Assembly: GCF_030014955.1 (NCBI RefSeq)
Contig: NZ_JAGRPV010000001.1
Location: forward strand, 1,426,001-1,490,000
Length of the DNA: 64,000 nt
Direction of reading: 5' to 3'
DNA from: Cohnella hashimotonis
GTDB lineage: Bacteria; Bacillota; Bacilli; Paenibacillales; Paenibacillaceae
Below the pieces are notes generated by a model, which did not search any database, had not been told where the DNA came from, and worked only from the letters and a program-made list of their open reading frames with translations. The position numbers were made by a program, and so were the translations under genes. Below, piece by piece: positions 1 to 9,344 of the stretch (positions are counted from its first letter, which is position 1; each line of letters begins with the position of its first letter).

Positions 1-480
1 GCTGACGAATCGCGAGTTAGATGGGATCGAGATGTGTTCCTGTATCAACCCGATCTGGTCACGATCGGTTTTGGTCTAAATGACGCGCATGCCGGCCCTG
101 CAGGCTTGGAAAGGTTCATACGCGCGATTCGCGATCTGGTTGTGCGCTTGCGAACGGAGACGGATGCCGATCTCTTGCTATTCATCCCCGGCATGATGAT
201 GAAGCGGGATAACGAGCGCATTCATCAAGCGCATCGGGCTGCCGTTCCAGGATTCATCCAGGCAGAGGAAGCGGGTTATCTCACCTTGTACATTGATGCG
301 CTAAGAAAACTGGTTCTGGAAATGGATCTGCCTTGTGTGGATTCCTATCGTATCTGGGAGCAGATGGAGAATGACGGGGTCGATATCCACACGCGCCTGG
401 CCAATGGTATTAATCATCCAGATCCGGCTTTCCACGAAGAGCTGGCCTTACACTTTGAGAATATTATTTTTGGAGAGTAG
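1..480 (+). CDS. SGNH/GDSL-type hydrolase, C-terminal part (cut by window edge)
   Basis: The frame is open back to base 1, so the protein starts outside the window and only about 159 residues are visible. GFGLNDA is block III of SGNH hydrolases, whose Asn helps form the oxyanion hole; the C-terminal GINHPDP segment carries the expected catalytic His of block V, although the Asp normally three residues before it is not in the canonical place. The nucleophile Ser block lies upstream of the window. Family members are esterases, including deacetylases of polysaccharide side groups, which would suit this carbohydrate-rich neighbourhood, but the substrate cannot be read from the fragment. A terminator follows at 589-613. 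Family call fairly sure, function open. Confidence 0.72.
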   Translation, partial: ADESRVRWDRDVFLYQPDLVTIGFGLNDAHAGPAGLERFIRAIRDLVVRLRTETDADLLLFIPGMMMKRDNERIHQAHRAAVPGFIQAEEAGYLTLYIDALRKLVLEMDLPCVDSYRIWEQMENDGVDIHTRLANGINHPDPAFHEELALHFENIIFGE

Positions 481-588
481 ATCACTTCTAATGGAACGCA
501 ATCATATTCAATCAGATACACATTCTATCGCTGGCAGCAATGATGTCAGGGTTCGGTCCTCCTTGGCTCCACCAAATGCAAACTTCAG

Positions 589-613
589 ACACGCCGATGA
601 GGCGTGTTTTTTT
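589..613 (+). terminator. Intrinsic terminator after the SGNH hydrolase
   Basis: A perfect 7-bp stem (ACACGCC/GGCGTGT) with a GATGA loop runs directly into a T-tract. It lies 109 bases after the stop codon of the SGNH gene and before the next gene's ribosome site. Confidence 0.85.
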
Positions 614-709
614 CACTAATAAGCCGGCGGGCAGCAACGTTGAAATATATGTTACTATTTTATTGACCATGGAACTAAGGGAATGAGCCTTCATATAAAG
701 GAGAGGCGT

Positions 710-1099
710 ATGACGATGAATTGTAACGAAGCGAGAAACATGATTAAAAGTTATATTGAAGCATACAATTCATTCGAAATTGAAAAAATGGTCGAATTGT
801 TACATAAAGACATTGTATTCAGAAATATTTCCAACGGAGAAACCACCGCGGAGACCAGCGGAATACAAGCATTTAAAGAGCTGGCCGAACAGTCGTCAAC
901 GATGTTCTCCAGCAGAAGCCAAACAATTACAGAATACCGCATTATAGACGACAAGGTAGAAGTTGATATCGATTACGAAGGAATTGTTGCCGCCGATTTT
1001 CCGAATGGCTTAAAGCGCAGGGATAAGCTGCAATTAAAAGGAAAGTCGACATTCAAGATGAAGGAAGGAAAAATCTCGTTAATCGAAGATTACAGTTGA
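710..1099 (+). CDS. NTF2-like / SnoaL-like small protein
   Basis: A 129-aa cytoplasmic protein without signal peptide. The pattern of an N-terminal helix pair (residues 1-35, with a YIEAYNSFEIEKMVELLH stretch), a short loop and then alternating beta strands ending in EGKISLIEDYS is that of the NTF2-like cone fold (SnoaL-like), used by polyketide cyclases, isomerases, ketosteroid isomerases and many ligand-binding proteins of unknown role. The start is placed at ATG 710 because AAAGGAG sits 6 bases upstream; an in-frame ATG at 683 lies before that site and is unlikely. Flanked by its own terminators or leaders, so probably monocistronic. No catalytic residues can be assigned; function unknown. 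Confidence 0.7.
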   Translation: MTMNCNEARNMIKSYIEAYNSFEIEKMVELLHKDIVFRNISNGETTAETSGIQAFKELAEQSSTMFSSRSQTITEYRIIDDKVEVDIDYEGIVAADFPNGLKRRDKLQLKGKSTFKMKEGKISLIEDYS

Positions 1100-1543
1100 G
1101 TACGCTGCGTTTATTTGTGCCTACGGGAAACGGATCGTTCGAACAGCGACAGTCTAGGACTTGATTCCACCGTCCTTGGCTGTTGTTTTCTATTTTCAGG
1201 CAGCATCTATCGCTACCAAAGCTTCTTAAAACGGATGATTCCTATCCATCATGTCATCGGTCTCTCTTTGTCTGTCTCACCCGTCGAAAATGAGGGCTTG
1301 CCCGCGACGGTCCGGGACAGCAGATTACCGGCCTCGAGCGGCTGGCGGACGGAAGCGACAGCTCCCCATTAGGCAGACAGGCTCAACTATAAGAGCCGGT
1401 TGCCTCGTGGGGGCTTTTTTGTCCTTCGCGCACCTTTTCGTATGTGAGAGACGTTCTGCGATCATGTTTAGATTAAGTTTAGTGGAACGTGATAGGATGC
1501 GATAAATAGGAAAAAGAACAGCGATGCGGAGGGAAAGGCGATT
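1100..1543 (+). other. 444-bp intergenic region, structured leader of the large SLH gene
   Basis: No convincing gene. The first part (1100-1280) shows nothing I recognise. From about 1300 the sequence is G+C-rich and self-complementary, ending in the long terminator hairpin at 1360-1420. A further 123 bases of AT-richer sequence lead to the start codon at 1544, whose ribosome site GGAGG lies at 1528-1532. The structure could end upstream transcripts or act as an attenuator. Confidence 0.4.
1360..1420 (+). terminator. Long branched intrinsic terminator or attenuator
   Basis: Three nested stems are visible: AGCTCCC with GGGGGCT (one G-U), GGCA (1372-1375) with TGCC (1401-1404), and GGCTC (1380-1384) with GAGCC (1393-1397) around an AACTATAA loop, followed at once by TTTTT. 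The size is unusual for a simple terminator, hence the possible regulatory role in front of the SLH gene. Confidence 0.7.
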
Positions 1544-4500
1544 ATGTTGAAATTTATTCAAACGAACAAGAAGACTAAGGCCTTGTTCATGGCATTGGTC
1601 ATGCTAGCGACGTTGTTCGTGCCTGTCGGCACGATCGGAAAGGCAAAAGCCGCGACGGATAATAGCAAGGTGGTGATTAGCCAGGTGTTCGGGGGAGGAG
1701 GCCAAGGCGGTAGCAGCGCAGTATATAATAGCGATTTCGTAGAATTGTATAATCCGACAGCAAATCCGATTGACATGAGCGGGTGGACGATTCGGTATGC
1801 CTCTGCTACAGGGACTACTTTTTCATCATCGGTGACACTAAACCTAAACGCGACCATTCCTGCTCATAGTTATTTTTTAGTCAAAGCAAACGGCTCCTTG
1901 ATGTATGGGGCTGCTCTCCCTGATCCCGATGCGATTGCAAGCTTTGATATAAGTTCTAGCCCTACCGCTGGCGGGAGAGTGATTCTGGTCTCCAATTCAG
2001 ATCCTGTGTCACCTAGCAGTGTTGCCACTAACCCTAGTGTTGTAGATTTTGTTGGCTGGGGTACCGCTGCTAGTTGGGAGGGCACTGGGGCGGCCCCTTC
2101 GGTTTCTAACGTTCTGGCACTTGTCCGCAAAGATGGGATCAACGGCGTATTTTCCACTTACGCTTCAAGCCTGGATACCGATAACAATTCAACGGACTTT
2201 GTGGCGATTACGCCATCTCCTCGTAATTCATCGACTTCGCAGCTGCCATATGCGCCGCCGAGCTACACGATCTCTCCGTTGTCGGATGTAACGCCGGCCG
2301 AGCTGACAGCAGGCTACATATCAGGAACGCAGGAGACCAAGACAGTAACGGTGACGCGCACGGGAACCGGGAATCTGGCCAACTTGACGACCGCGCTAAG
2401 CGGAACGGACGCGAGCAGCTTTACGATTACGCAGCCGGTGTTGACGACGCTTAATACCGGAACGCCGTCGACGTCCTTCACGGTAAAAGCAAAAGACGGA
2501 CTCACCGCAGGTACTTATGCGGCCACGGTAACGGTGACGGCTGACAACATGGCACCGGTAACTTTTACGGTCACGCAGGTGGTGAAGGCCCCGCTGACGT
2601 ACACGATCTCCGCGTTATCGGATGAAACACCGGCCGAGCTGACATCAGGCTACATATCAGGAACGCAGGAGACCAAGATAGTAACGGTGACGCGCACGGG
2701 AACCGGGGACCTGGCGAGCTTGACGACCGCACTGAGCGGAGCGAACGCAAGCAGCTTTACGATTACGCAGCCGGTGTTGACGACGCTTAATACCGGAGCG
2801 CCATCGACGACCTTTACAGTAAAAGCGAAAGACGGACTCGTAGCAGGAACCTATACGGCGACGGTAACGGTGACGGCGGACAATATGTCGCCGGTGACCT
2901 TTACGGTCACACAGGTGGTGAATGCCCCGCTGACGTACACTATTTCCGCGTTGTCGGATGTAACGCCAACTGCGCTGACGGCGGGCTATGCATCGGACAC
3001 GCAGGAAACGAAGACGGTAACGGTGACGCGAACGGGAACTGGGGACCTGGCGAACTTGACGACCGCACTAAGCGGAACGAACGCCAGCAGCTTTACGATT
3101 ACGCAGCCGGTGTTGACGACGCTTAATACCGGAGCGCCATCGACGACCTTTACATTAAAAGCGAAAGACGGACTCGCAGCAGGAACCTATACGGCGACGG
3201 TAACGGTAACGGCGGACAACCTGACGCCGGTAACCTTTACGGTTACGCAAGTGGTGAACGTCCCGCTGACGTACACAATTTCCGCGTTGTCGGATATAAC
3301 GCCAGCTGCGCTAACAGCGGGCTATGCATCGGGTACGCAGGAAACGAAGACGGTCACGGTAACGCGCACGGGAACCGGCGACCTGACGAACATGGCGACA
3401 GGGCTGAGCGGAACGAACGCGAGCAGCTTCACGATAACGCAACCAGCGGTGACGACGCTTAATACCGGAGCGCCATCGACGACCTTTACAGTAAAAGCGA
3501 AAGACGGACTCGTAGCAGGAACCTATACGGCGACGGTAACGGTAACGGCGGACAACCTGACGCCGGTAACCTTTACGGTTACGCAAGTGGTGAATGCCCC
3601 GCTGACATACACAATCTCCCCGTTGTCGGATGTAACGCCAACTGCGCTGACGGCGGGCTATGCATCGGGCACTCAGGAAACGAAGACGGTCACGGTAACG
3701 CGAACGGGAACCGGCGACCTGACGAACATGGCGACAGGGCTGAGCGGAACGAACGCCAGCAGCTTTACGATAACGCAGCCGGTGTTGACGACGCTTAATA
3801 CCGGAGCGCCATCGACGACCTTTACAGTAAAAGCGAAAGACGGACTCGTAGCAGGAACCTATACGGCGACGGTAACGGTGACGGCGGACAACATGTCGCC
3901 GGTGACCTTTACGGTCACACAGGTGGTGAATGCCCCGCTGACGTACACTATTTCCGCGTTGTCGGATGTAACGCCAGCTGCGCTGACGGCGGGCTATGCA
4001 TCGGACACGCAGGAAACGAAGACGGTCACGGTAACGCGAACGGGAACCGGCGACCTGACGAACATGGCGACAGGGCTGAGCGGAACGAACGCGAGCAGCT
4101 TCACGATAACGCAACCAGCGGTGACGACGCTTAACAGCGGGACGTCGTCGACGACCTTCACGGTGAAAGCGAAAGATGGACTCGCCGCAGGAACTTATAC
4201 GGCCACGGTGACGGTGTCAGCGGTCAACATGACACCGGTGACTTTTACGGTCACGCAAGTGGTGAACGTTCCGCTGACGTACAAGATCTCCTCGCTGTCG
4301 GATGTAACGCCAGCTGCGCTGACGGCGGGCTATGCATCGGGTACGCAGGAAACGAAGACGGTGACGGTGACGCGCACGGGAACTGGGGACCTGGCAAACT
4401 TGACGACCGCACTGAGTGGAACGAATGCGAGCAGCTTTACGCTTACGCAGCCAACGGTGACGACGCTTAATAACGGAATCCCATCGACGACCTTCACGGT

Positions 4501-7000
4501 GAAGGCCAAAGACGGACTTGCCGCAGGAACCTATACGGCGACGGTAACGGTGACGGCGGACAACATGTCGCCTGTAACCTTTACGGTCACGCAAGTGGTG
4601 AACGTCCCGCTGACGTACACAATTTCCGCGTTGTCGGATATAACGCCAGCTGCGCTGACAGCGGGCTATGCATCGGGTACGCAGGAAACGAAGACGGTAA
4701 CGGTAACGCGCACGGGAACCGGCGACCTGACGAACATGGCGACAGGGCTGAGCGGAACGAACGCGAGCAGCTTCACGATAACGCAACCAGCGGTGACGAC
4801 GCTTAACAGCGGGACGCCATCGACGACTTTTACGGTAAAAGCGAAAGACGGACTCGTAGCAGGAACCTATACGGCGACGGTAACGGTGACGGCGGACAAC
4901 ATGTCGCCAGTGACCTTTACAGTCACGCAAGTGGTGAACGTCCCGCTGACGTATACGATCTCCCCGTTGTCGGATGTAACGCCGGCCGAGTTGACGGCAG
5001 GTTATTCATCGGGCACGCAGGAGACGAAGACGGTAACGGTGACGCGAACGGGAACTGGGGACCTGGCGAGCTTGACGACCGCACTGAGCGGAACGAACGC
5101 CAGCAGCTTTACGATAACGCAGCCAGCGTTGACGACGCTTAATACCGGAGCGCCATCGACGACCTTTACATTAAAAGCGAAAGACGGACTCGCCGCAGGA
5201 ACCTATACGGCGACGGTAACGGTGACGGCGGACAACATGTCGCCAGTGACCTTTACGGTCACGCAAGTGGTGAACGTCCCGCTGACGTACACAATTTCCG
5301 CGTTGTCGGATATAACGCCAGCTGCGCTGACAGCGGGCTATGCATCGGGCACGCAGGAAACGAAGACGGTAACGGTAACGCGCACGGGAACCGGCGACCT
5401 GACGAACATGGCGACAGGGCTGAGCGGAACGAACGCGAGCAGCTTCACGATAACGCAACCAGCGGTGACGACGCTTAACAGCGGGACGCCATCGACGACT
5501 TTTACGGTAAAAGCGAAAGACGGACTCGTAGCAGGAACCTATACGGCGACGGTAACGGTGACGGCGGACAACATGTCGCCAGTGACCTTTACAGTCACGC
5601 AAGTGGTGAACGTCCCGCTGACGTACACAATTTCCGCGTTGTCGGATGTAACGCCAGTTGCGCTGACGGCGGGTTATGCGTCGGGAACGCAGGAGACGAA
5701 GACGGTAACGGTGACGCGAACGGGAACCGGCGACTTGATGGGATTGACGACAGCACTGAGCGGAGCGAACGCAAGCAGCTTTACGATTACGCAGCCGGTG
5801 TTGACGACGCTTAACAGCGGGACGCCATCGACGACCTTTACAGTAAAAGCGAAAGAGGGACTCGCCGCAGGAACCTATACGGCGACGGTAACGGTGACGG
5901 CGGACAACCTGACGCCGGTAACCTTTACGGTCACGCAGGTGGTGAACGTCCCGCTGACGTACACAATTTCCGCGTTGTCCGATATAACGCCAGCAGCGCT
6001 GACGACGGGCTATGCATCGGACACGCAGGAGACGAAGACGGTAACGGTAACGCGCACGGGAACCGGCGATATGACGAACATGGCGACAGGGCTGAGCGGA
6101 ACGAACGCGAGCAGCTTCACGATAACGCAACCAGCGGTGACGACGCTTAATAACGAAACGTCGTCGACGACCTTTACAGTAAAAGCGAAAGACGGACTCG
6201 CCGCAGGAACTTATACGGCCACGGTAACAGTGACGGCCGACAACATGGCGCCGGTGACCTTTACAGTCACACAGGTGGTGAACGCCTTAATGTCGTATGA
6301 AGTGCCGTCGTCACCTACACCTACGCCTGCACAGGATCCGGTTCAACCTCCTGTGGCTCCATCGGATACGCATCCTGTTTTGAAGTCGAGATTGGTTCCT
6401 AACCAGGTTGATTTCGTGGAAAGGATCAGTCAAACAATGACGAACGTTTCTCCGATTAGCTTTCCGGACGTTAATCCTACAAGTTGGGGTGCGTATTATA
6501 TATCCCTTGCATCGCAACTCAGTATTGTTACGGGCAATCCGGACGGCAACTTCCGCGGGACTTCGAACGTAACGCGCTCAGAATTCGCGGCAATGGTCGT
6601 AAGAGCGCTGCATCTCGATACTTCCGACTCATCGGGGAGCGGTACGTTCTTGGATACGAAAGGTCATTGGGCAGAGGACGCGATCATTACGCTGGAAAAG
6701 GCAGGCGTAATAATGGGGACGGGCAACGGTTATTTCAAACCTGACAAACCGATTTCCCGCGCCGAGATTTCCGCGATTCTTGCTCGGATAATGGATATGA
6801 GTACCGCAACGACGAACTATTTCTCGGATACGACTAACTATTGGGCACAGCAATACATCGAGCAGCTGCACAATGCGGGCATCGTTTATGGCAAGAGCGG
6901 CAACATGTTCGGCCCTAAAGAAAATGCAAGCCGCGAAGAGTCAGTCGCAATGATTATTCGAATGTTAAATGTAACGCTTGATCTTGGATTGGATGTATAA
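1544..7000 (+). CDS. SLH-anchored surface protein with lamin-tail domain and twelve 112-aa repeats
   Basis: An 1818-aa exported protein. Residues 1-37 form a signal peptide (positive start, hydrophobic core, AKA cleavage site). Residues about 40-235 match a lamin-tail domain (VVISQVFGGGGQGG..., FVELYNP, MSGWTI), a beta-sandwich found at the start of many bacterial surface nucleases and adhesins. Residues 240-1583 are twelve tandem Ig-like beta-sandwich repeats of 112 aa each. A Pro-Thr-rich linker (TPTPAQDPVQPP) leads to three SLH domains (about 1640-1818; FPDV, GHWAEDAI, NYWAQQYI signatures), which bind pyruvylated secondary cell-wall polymer. The likely role is a long stalk presenting the lamin-tail head at the cell surface; no enzyme domain is present. 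Ribosome site GGAGG at 1528. Terminator at 7175. Confidence 0.9.
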   Translation: MLKFIQTNKKTKALFMALVMLATLFVPVGTIGKAKAATDNSKVVISQVFGGGGQGGSSAVYNSDFVELYNPTANPIDMSGWTIRYASATGTTFSSSVTLNLNATIPAHSYFLVKANGSLMYGAALPDPDAIASFDISSSPTAGGRVILVSNSDPVSPSSVATNPSVVDFVGWGTAASWEGTGAAPSVSNVLALVRKDGINGVFSTYASSLDTDNNSTDFVAITPSPRNSSTSQLPYAPPSYTISPLSDVTPAELTAGYISGTQETKTVTVTRTGTGNLANLTTALSGTDASSFTITQPVLTTLNTGTPSTSFTVKAKDGLTAGTYAATVTVTADNMAPVTFTVTQVVKAPLTYTISALSDETPAELTSGYISGTQETKIVTVTRTGTGDLASLTTALSGANASSFTITQPVLTTLNTGAPSTTFTVKAKDGLVAGTYTATVTVTADNMSPVTFTVTQVVNAPLTYTISALSDVTPTALTAGYASDTQETKTVTVTRTGTGDLANLTTALSGTNASSFTITQPVLTTLNTGAPSTTFTLKAKDGLAAGTYTATVTVTADNLTPVTFTVTQVVNVPLTYTISALSDITPAALTAGYASGTQETKTVTVTRTGTGDLTNMATGLSGTNASSFTITQPAVTTLNTGAPSTTFTVKAKDGLVAGTYTATVTVTADNLTPVTFTVTQVVNAPLTYTISPLSDVTPTALTAGYASGTQETKTVTVTRTGTGDLTNMATGLSGTNASSFTITQPVLTTLNTGAPSTTFTVKAKDGLVAGTYTATVTVTADNMSPVTFTVTQVVNAPLTYTISALSDVTPAALTAGYASDTQETKTVTVTRTGTGDLTNMATGLSGTNASSFTITQPAVTTLNSGTSSTTFTVKAKDGLAAGTYTATVTVSAVNMTPVTFTVTQVVNVPLTYKISSLSDVTPAALTAGYASGTQETKTVTVTRTGTGDLANLTTALSGTNASSFTLTQPTVTTLNNGIPSTTFTVKAKDGLAAGTYTATVTVTADNMSPVTFTVTQVVNVPLTYTISALSDITPAALTAGYASGTQETKTVTVTRTGTGDLTNMATGLSGTNASSFTITQPAVTTLNSGTPSTTFTVKAKDGLVAGTYTATVTVTADNMSPVTFTVTQVVNVPLTYTISPLSDVTPAELTAGYSSGTQETKTVTVTRTGTGDLASLTTALSGTNASSFTITQPALTTLNTGAPSTTFTLKAKDGLAAGTYTATVTVTADNMSPVTFTVTQVVNVPLTYTISALSDITPAALTAGYASGTQETKTVTVTRTGTGDLTNMATGLSGTNASSFTITQPAVTTLNSGTPSTTFTVKAKDGLVAGTYTATVTVTADNMSPVTFTVTQVVNVPLTYTISALSDVTPVALTAGYASGTQETKTVTVTRTGTGDLMGLTTALSGANASSFTITQPVLTTLNSGTPSTTFTVKAKEGLAAGTYTATVTVTADNLTPVTFTVTQVVNVPLTYTISALSDITPAALTTGYASDTQETKTVTVTRTGTGDMTNMATGLSGTNASSFTITQPAVTTLNNETSSTTFTVKAKDGLAAGTYTATVTVTADNMAPVTFTVTQVVNALMSYEVPSSPTPTPAQDPVQPPVAPSDTHPVLKSRLVPNQVDFVERISQTMTNVSPISFPDVNPTSWGAYYISLASQLSIVTGNPDGNFRGTSNVTRSEFAAMVVRALHLDTSDSSGSGTFLDTKGHWAEDAIITLEKAGVIMGTGNGYFKPDKPISRAEISAILARIMDMSTATTNYFSDTTNYWAQQYIEQLHNAGIVYGKSGNMFGPKENASREESVAMIIRMLNVTLDLGLDV
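2261..6292 (+). repeat. Twelve tandem 336-bp coding repeats
   Basis: Twelve units of exactly 336 bp (starts 2261, 2597, 2933 and so on) inside the large SLH gene, each coding for one Ig-like domain that begins [ST]YTIS.LSD.TP and ends VTFTVTQVVN. Units 4, 8 and 10 are nearly identical over long stretches, while units 1 and 7 are the most divergent. No indels break the period. This points to repeated unequal recombination or gene conversion within the array; copy number may vary between strains. Confidence 0.95.
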
Positions 7001-7174
7001 AACTGCGCATGCCGTCCTGCGGAGCCGGGAGACGCTGCGGTCGTCGGGGCGGAGGATGGGGCTGGCGGCGAATTTCGCTGTATCGCGCTGGCGACGAGCC
7101 GCGCGCTCGGCGACGGACGCCCATGAGCGGCAGCGCGGAGTGATCGAAAAGCGGACAGAGTTCGAAATGAATAT

Positions 7175-7207
7175 GCGGCCGGCGCCACGTGCGCCGGCCG
7201 CTTTTTT
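7175..7207 (+). terminator. Strong intrinsic terminator of the SLH gene
   Basis: A perfect 11-bp G+C-rich stem (7175-7185 with 7191-7201, GCGGCCGGCGC on the 5' side), CACGT loop and a run of T. It lies 174 bases after the stop codon. Confidence 0.92.
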
Positions 7208-7302
7208 AGTATAGCGACGATGCAAGTTCCGCTCGTCCGATACAGGTCAAAATAATGCACATAAAGGAGTCGCAAGGCTGTACCGTATTCCCCGAAGCCT
7301 CT

Positions 7303-7311
7303 TGCTACAAT
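7303..7311 (+). promoter_or_regulatory. Candidate extended -10 promoter for the transporter operon
   Basis: TGCTACAAT matches the TGnTATAAT extended -10 of the vegetative sigma factor. No good -35 is seen 17 bases upstream. It lies 94 bases before the first permease start. Confidence 0.35.
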
Positions 7312-7404
7312 GAATTCATCTTAGAATGTCAGGCGACGCCAAGTACGATGACCGCCTGGAAAGAGAGGCTAACATGGATATGTATACGTTGGAGGTAAAC
7401 GCGA

Positions 7405-8346
7405 ATGAATGATCAGATGATTGCCGGAGATTCGGTCGCGGGTGCCAATCAAAAAACATATTGGACGCGTAAAAGACGAGAGCAATGGGCCGGATGGATC
7501 TTTATCGCGCCGGAAGTCGTCGGTCTGATCGTACTCTCTCTATTTCCGTTGATCTCGAGCCTCGTGCTCAGCTTTACGGAGTGGAACCTGGTAGGCGGGT
7601 TGTCGGCGATCCGGTTTATCGGACTGGACAACTTCGTACAGTTGTTCAAGGACGATCATTTTATCCTTGCTTTGAAGAACAATGTTTGGTTTACGGTCGG
7701 CACAGTACCGCTCACGATGTTGATCGGCATCGTGCTGGCTGCGCTCATTCATAAAAAGCTGTATGCGAAGACGTATTTTAAAGTGGCCTTCTTTATTCCG
7801 TATATTTGCTCGACCGTCGCGATTGCCGCCGTATGGCAGGCGCTTTATCACCCGTCCAAGGGACCGCTCAATCAAATGCTGATGGATATGGGGATGTCTA
7901 ACCCGCCGCGTTGGCTGGTCGATACGAGCTTCTCGCTGATCGCGATTATGGTCATATATATCTGGCAGGTTCTCGGCTATCAGATCATTATTTTTCTGGC
8001 CGGGATGTCTAACATCCCGGAGGAATTGTACGAAGCCGCCAGAATCGACGGCGCGACCGGCATTCAGCAGTTCAGGCGCATTACCGTTCCGCTGCTGGGG
8101 CCGACGATTTTTTTTCTGGCGATTACGAGCACCATTTCATCCTTTAAGGTGTTTGATCTGATCAAGTTTTTGACGAACGGGGGCCCGAACTACGCGAGCA
8201 CGGTCATTGTGTACCAGATTTACGAGGAAGGGTTCGAGCGCTTTAAGATGGGTTATGCTTCAGCCATGTCGTGGGCGCTGTTTCTGATGATTCTGCTCGT
8301 AACGTCGATTACCTGGATCTCGCAAAACCGGAAAGTCCATTACTAG
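7405..8346 (+). CDS. Sugar ABC transporter permease (MalF/UgpA type)
   Basis: A 313-aa inner-membrane protein of the binding-protein-dependent transport family. A cytoplasmic N-terminus of about 25 residues is followed by six predicted membrane segments (the first, around GWIFIAPEVVGLIVLSLFPL). The EAA loop that contacts the ATPase is seen as YEAARIDGATGIQQFRRITVPLLGP (read as EAA...G.........I.LP). It pairs with the next gene's permease to form the channel. GGAGG lies 9 bases before the ATG. No ATPase gene is near, so a shared MsmX-like ATPase is likely. Family sure; substrate, by context, an oligosaccharide. Confidence 0.93.
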   Translation: MNDQMIAGDSVAGANQKTYWTRKRREQWAGWIFIAPEVVGLIVLSLFPLISSLVLSFTEWNLVGGLSAIRFIGLDNFVQLFKDDHFILALKNNVWFTVGTVPLTMLIGIVLAALIHKKLYAKTYFKVAFFIPYICSTVAIAAVWQALYHPSKGPLNQMLMDMGMSNPPRWLVDTSFSLIAIMVIYIWQVLGYQIIIFLAGMSNIPEELYEAARIDGATGIQQFRRITVPLLGPTIFFLAITSTISSFKVFDLIKFLTNGGPNYASTVIVYQIYEEGFERFKMGYASAMSWALFLMILLVTSITWISQNRKVHY

Positions 8347-8392
8347 TGCCATAAGATCCATTAATAGCGCCACATGAAAGGAAACCCATGCG

Positions 8393-9229
8393 ATGATACT
8401 GACTAGGATAAAGACAAGCAAGCTGATTTTGACCGTTTTCTTCGCGGCATTATCCGTATTCTTCTTGCTGCCGCTGTTCTGGATGCTGTCCGCCGCCGCT
8501 AAGACGGAACGGGATGTATGGACGTTCCCGATTCAATGGATTCCGAAAGAATGGAATTTGGTTGAAAACTTCAAAGCCGTATGGCTGGGCGACGTCTCCT
8601 TCGGCTTGTTCTACATGAACTCGATCAAGATTGCGGCGATCTCCACGCTGGCGACGATTCTGATCTCATCCATGGCCGGATACGCGCTATCCAAGCTGGA
8701 ATTCAAAGGCCGTGGATTCGTGTTCAGCCTGATGCTCGCGTTCATGATGATCCCGGAGCAGGCTACTTTAGTTCCTCGTTATATTATGATTAAGGAAATC
8801 GGGCTGTACGACACGCACACCGCACTGATTTTGATGGGGATATTCTCCAGCTATATCTCATTCCTTCTGCGCCAATTCATGGCGGGCATCCATAACGATT
8901 TGCTCGAAGCGGCGGAATTGGACGGCGCGGGATTCTTCCGCGTATTCTGGAACGTCATGCTCCCCTTAAGCAAGCCGATATTGGCGACGGTGGGCATCAT
9001 CAAATTCATCTGGACCTGGAACGATTATCAAGGGCCGCTTATCATGCTGAATTCGACGAAGCTATTCACGATTCCGCTGGGCATGCAATTTTTTCAGGAG
9101 GAGTTCGGCACGCGAATCGCGGTGATGATGATGGCTTCCGTTGCGGCGATCGTACCGCTCATCGTGCTGTTCCTCCTGCTGCAAAAACAGGTCATAAACG
9201 GAATTGCGATCGGCGGGGTCAAAGGATGA
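8393..9229 (+). CDS. Sugar ABC transporter permease (MalG type)
   Basis: The 278-aa partner of the preceding permease. Six membrane segments, an EAA loop (LLEAAELDGAGFFRVFWNVMLPL) and the C-terminal INGIAIGGVKG ending that is typical of MalG/AraQ/YtcP proteins. The start follows AAAGGAAA by a few bases. The two permease genes are 46 bases apart and clearly co-transcribed; the binding protein follows, an order (permease, permease, binding protein) less common than binding protein first. Confidence 0.93.
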   Translation: MILTRIKTSKLILTVFFAALSVFFLLPLFWMLSAAAKTERDVWTFPIQWIPKEWNLVENFKAVWLGDVSFGLFYMNSIKIAAISTLATILISSMAGYALSKLEFKGRGFVFSLMLAFMMIPEQATLVPRYIMIKEIGLYDTHTALILMGIFSSYISFLLRQFMAGIHNDLLEAAELDGAGFFRVFWNVMLPLSKPILATVGIIKFIWTWNDYQGPLIMLNSTKLFTIPLGMQFFQEEFGTRIAVMMMASVAAIVPLIVLFLLLQKQVINGIAIGGVKG

Positions 9230-9344
9230 TCGGCACTTGGTAGGTCAAAAATGTATACGCAAACAACTCAATTCTGTAGACGGTATAGGCAGTGGCAGGG
9301 GCTGTATAATGAGCTTGCAGCATCCACTAAAGGGGGAAATGATT

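Larger units (their letters stand above)
7001..7404 (+). other. 404-bp intergenic region with terminator and promoter
   Basis: Holds the terminator of the SLH gene (7175-7207) and a candidate extended -10 promoter (7303-7311) for the transporter operon that follows. The short open frames here, on either strand, have no ribosome site and look like chance. Nothing else recognised. Confidence 0.5.

Noticed and set aside
1260..1420. c-di-GMP (GEMM-I), guanidine or M-box riboswitch before the SLH gene
   Set aside because: None of the conserved core words of these classes could be found; only a branched terminator-like structure is supported.
3311..6130. Long antisense frames rich in Arg and His within the SLH repeats
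   Set aside because: They mirror the 336-bp repeat unit of the sense gene and have no signals of their own.
6965..7275. Overlapping short frames after the SLH gene
   Set aside because: They cover the terminator and have no ribosome site or homology pattern.
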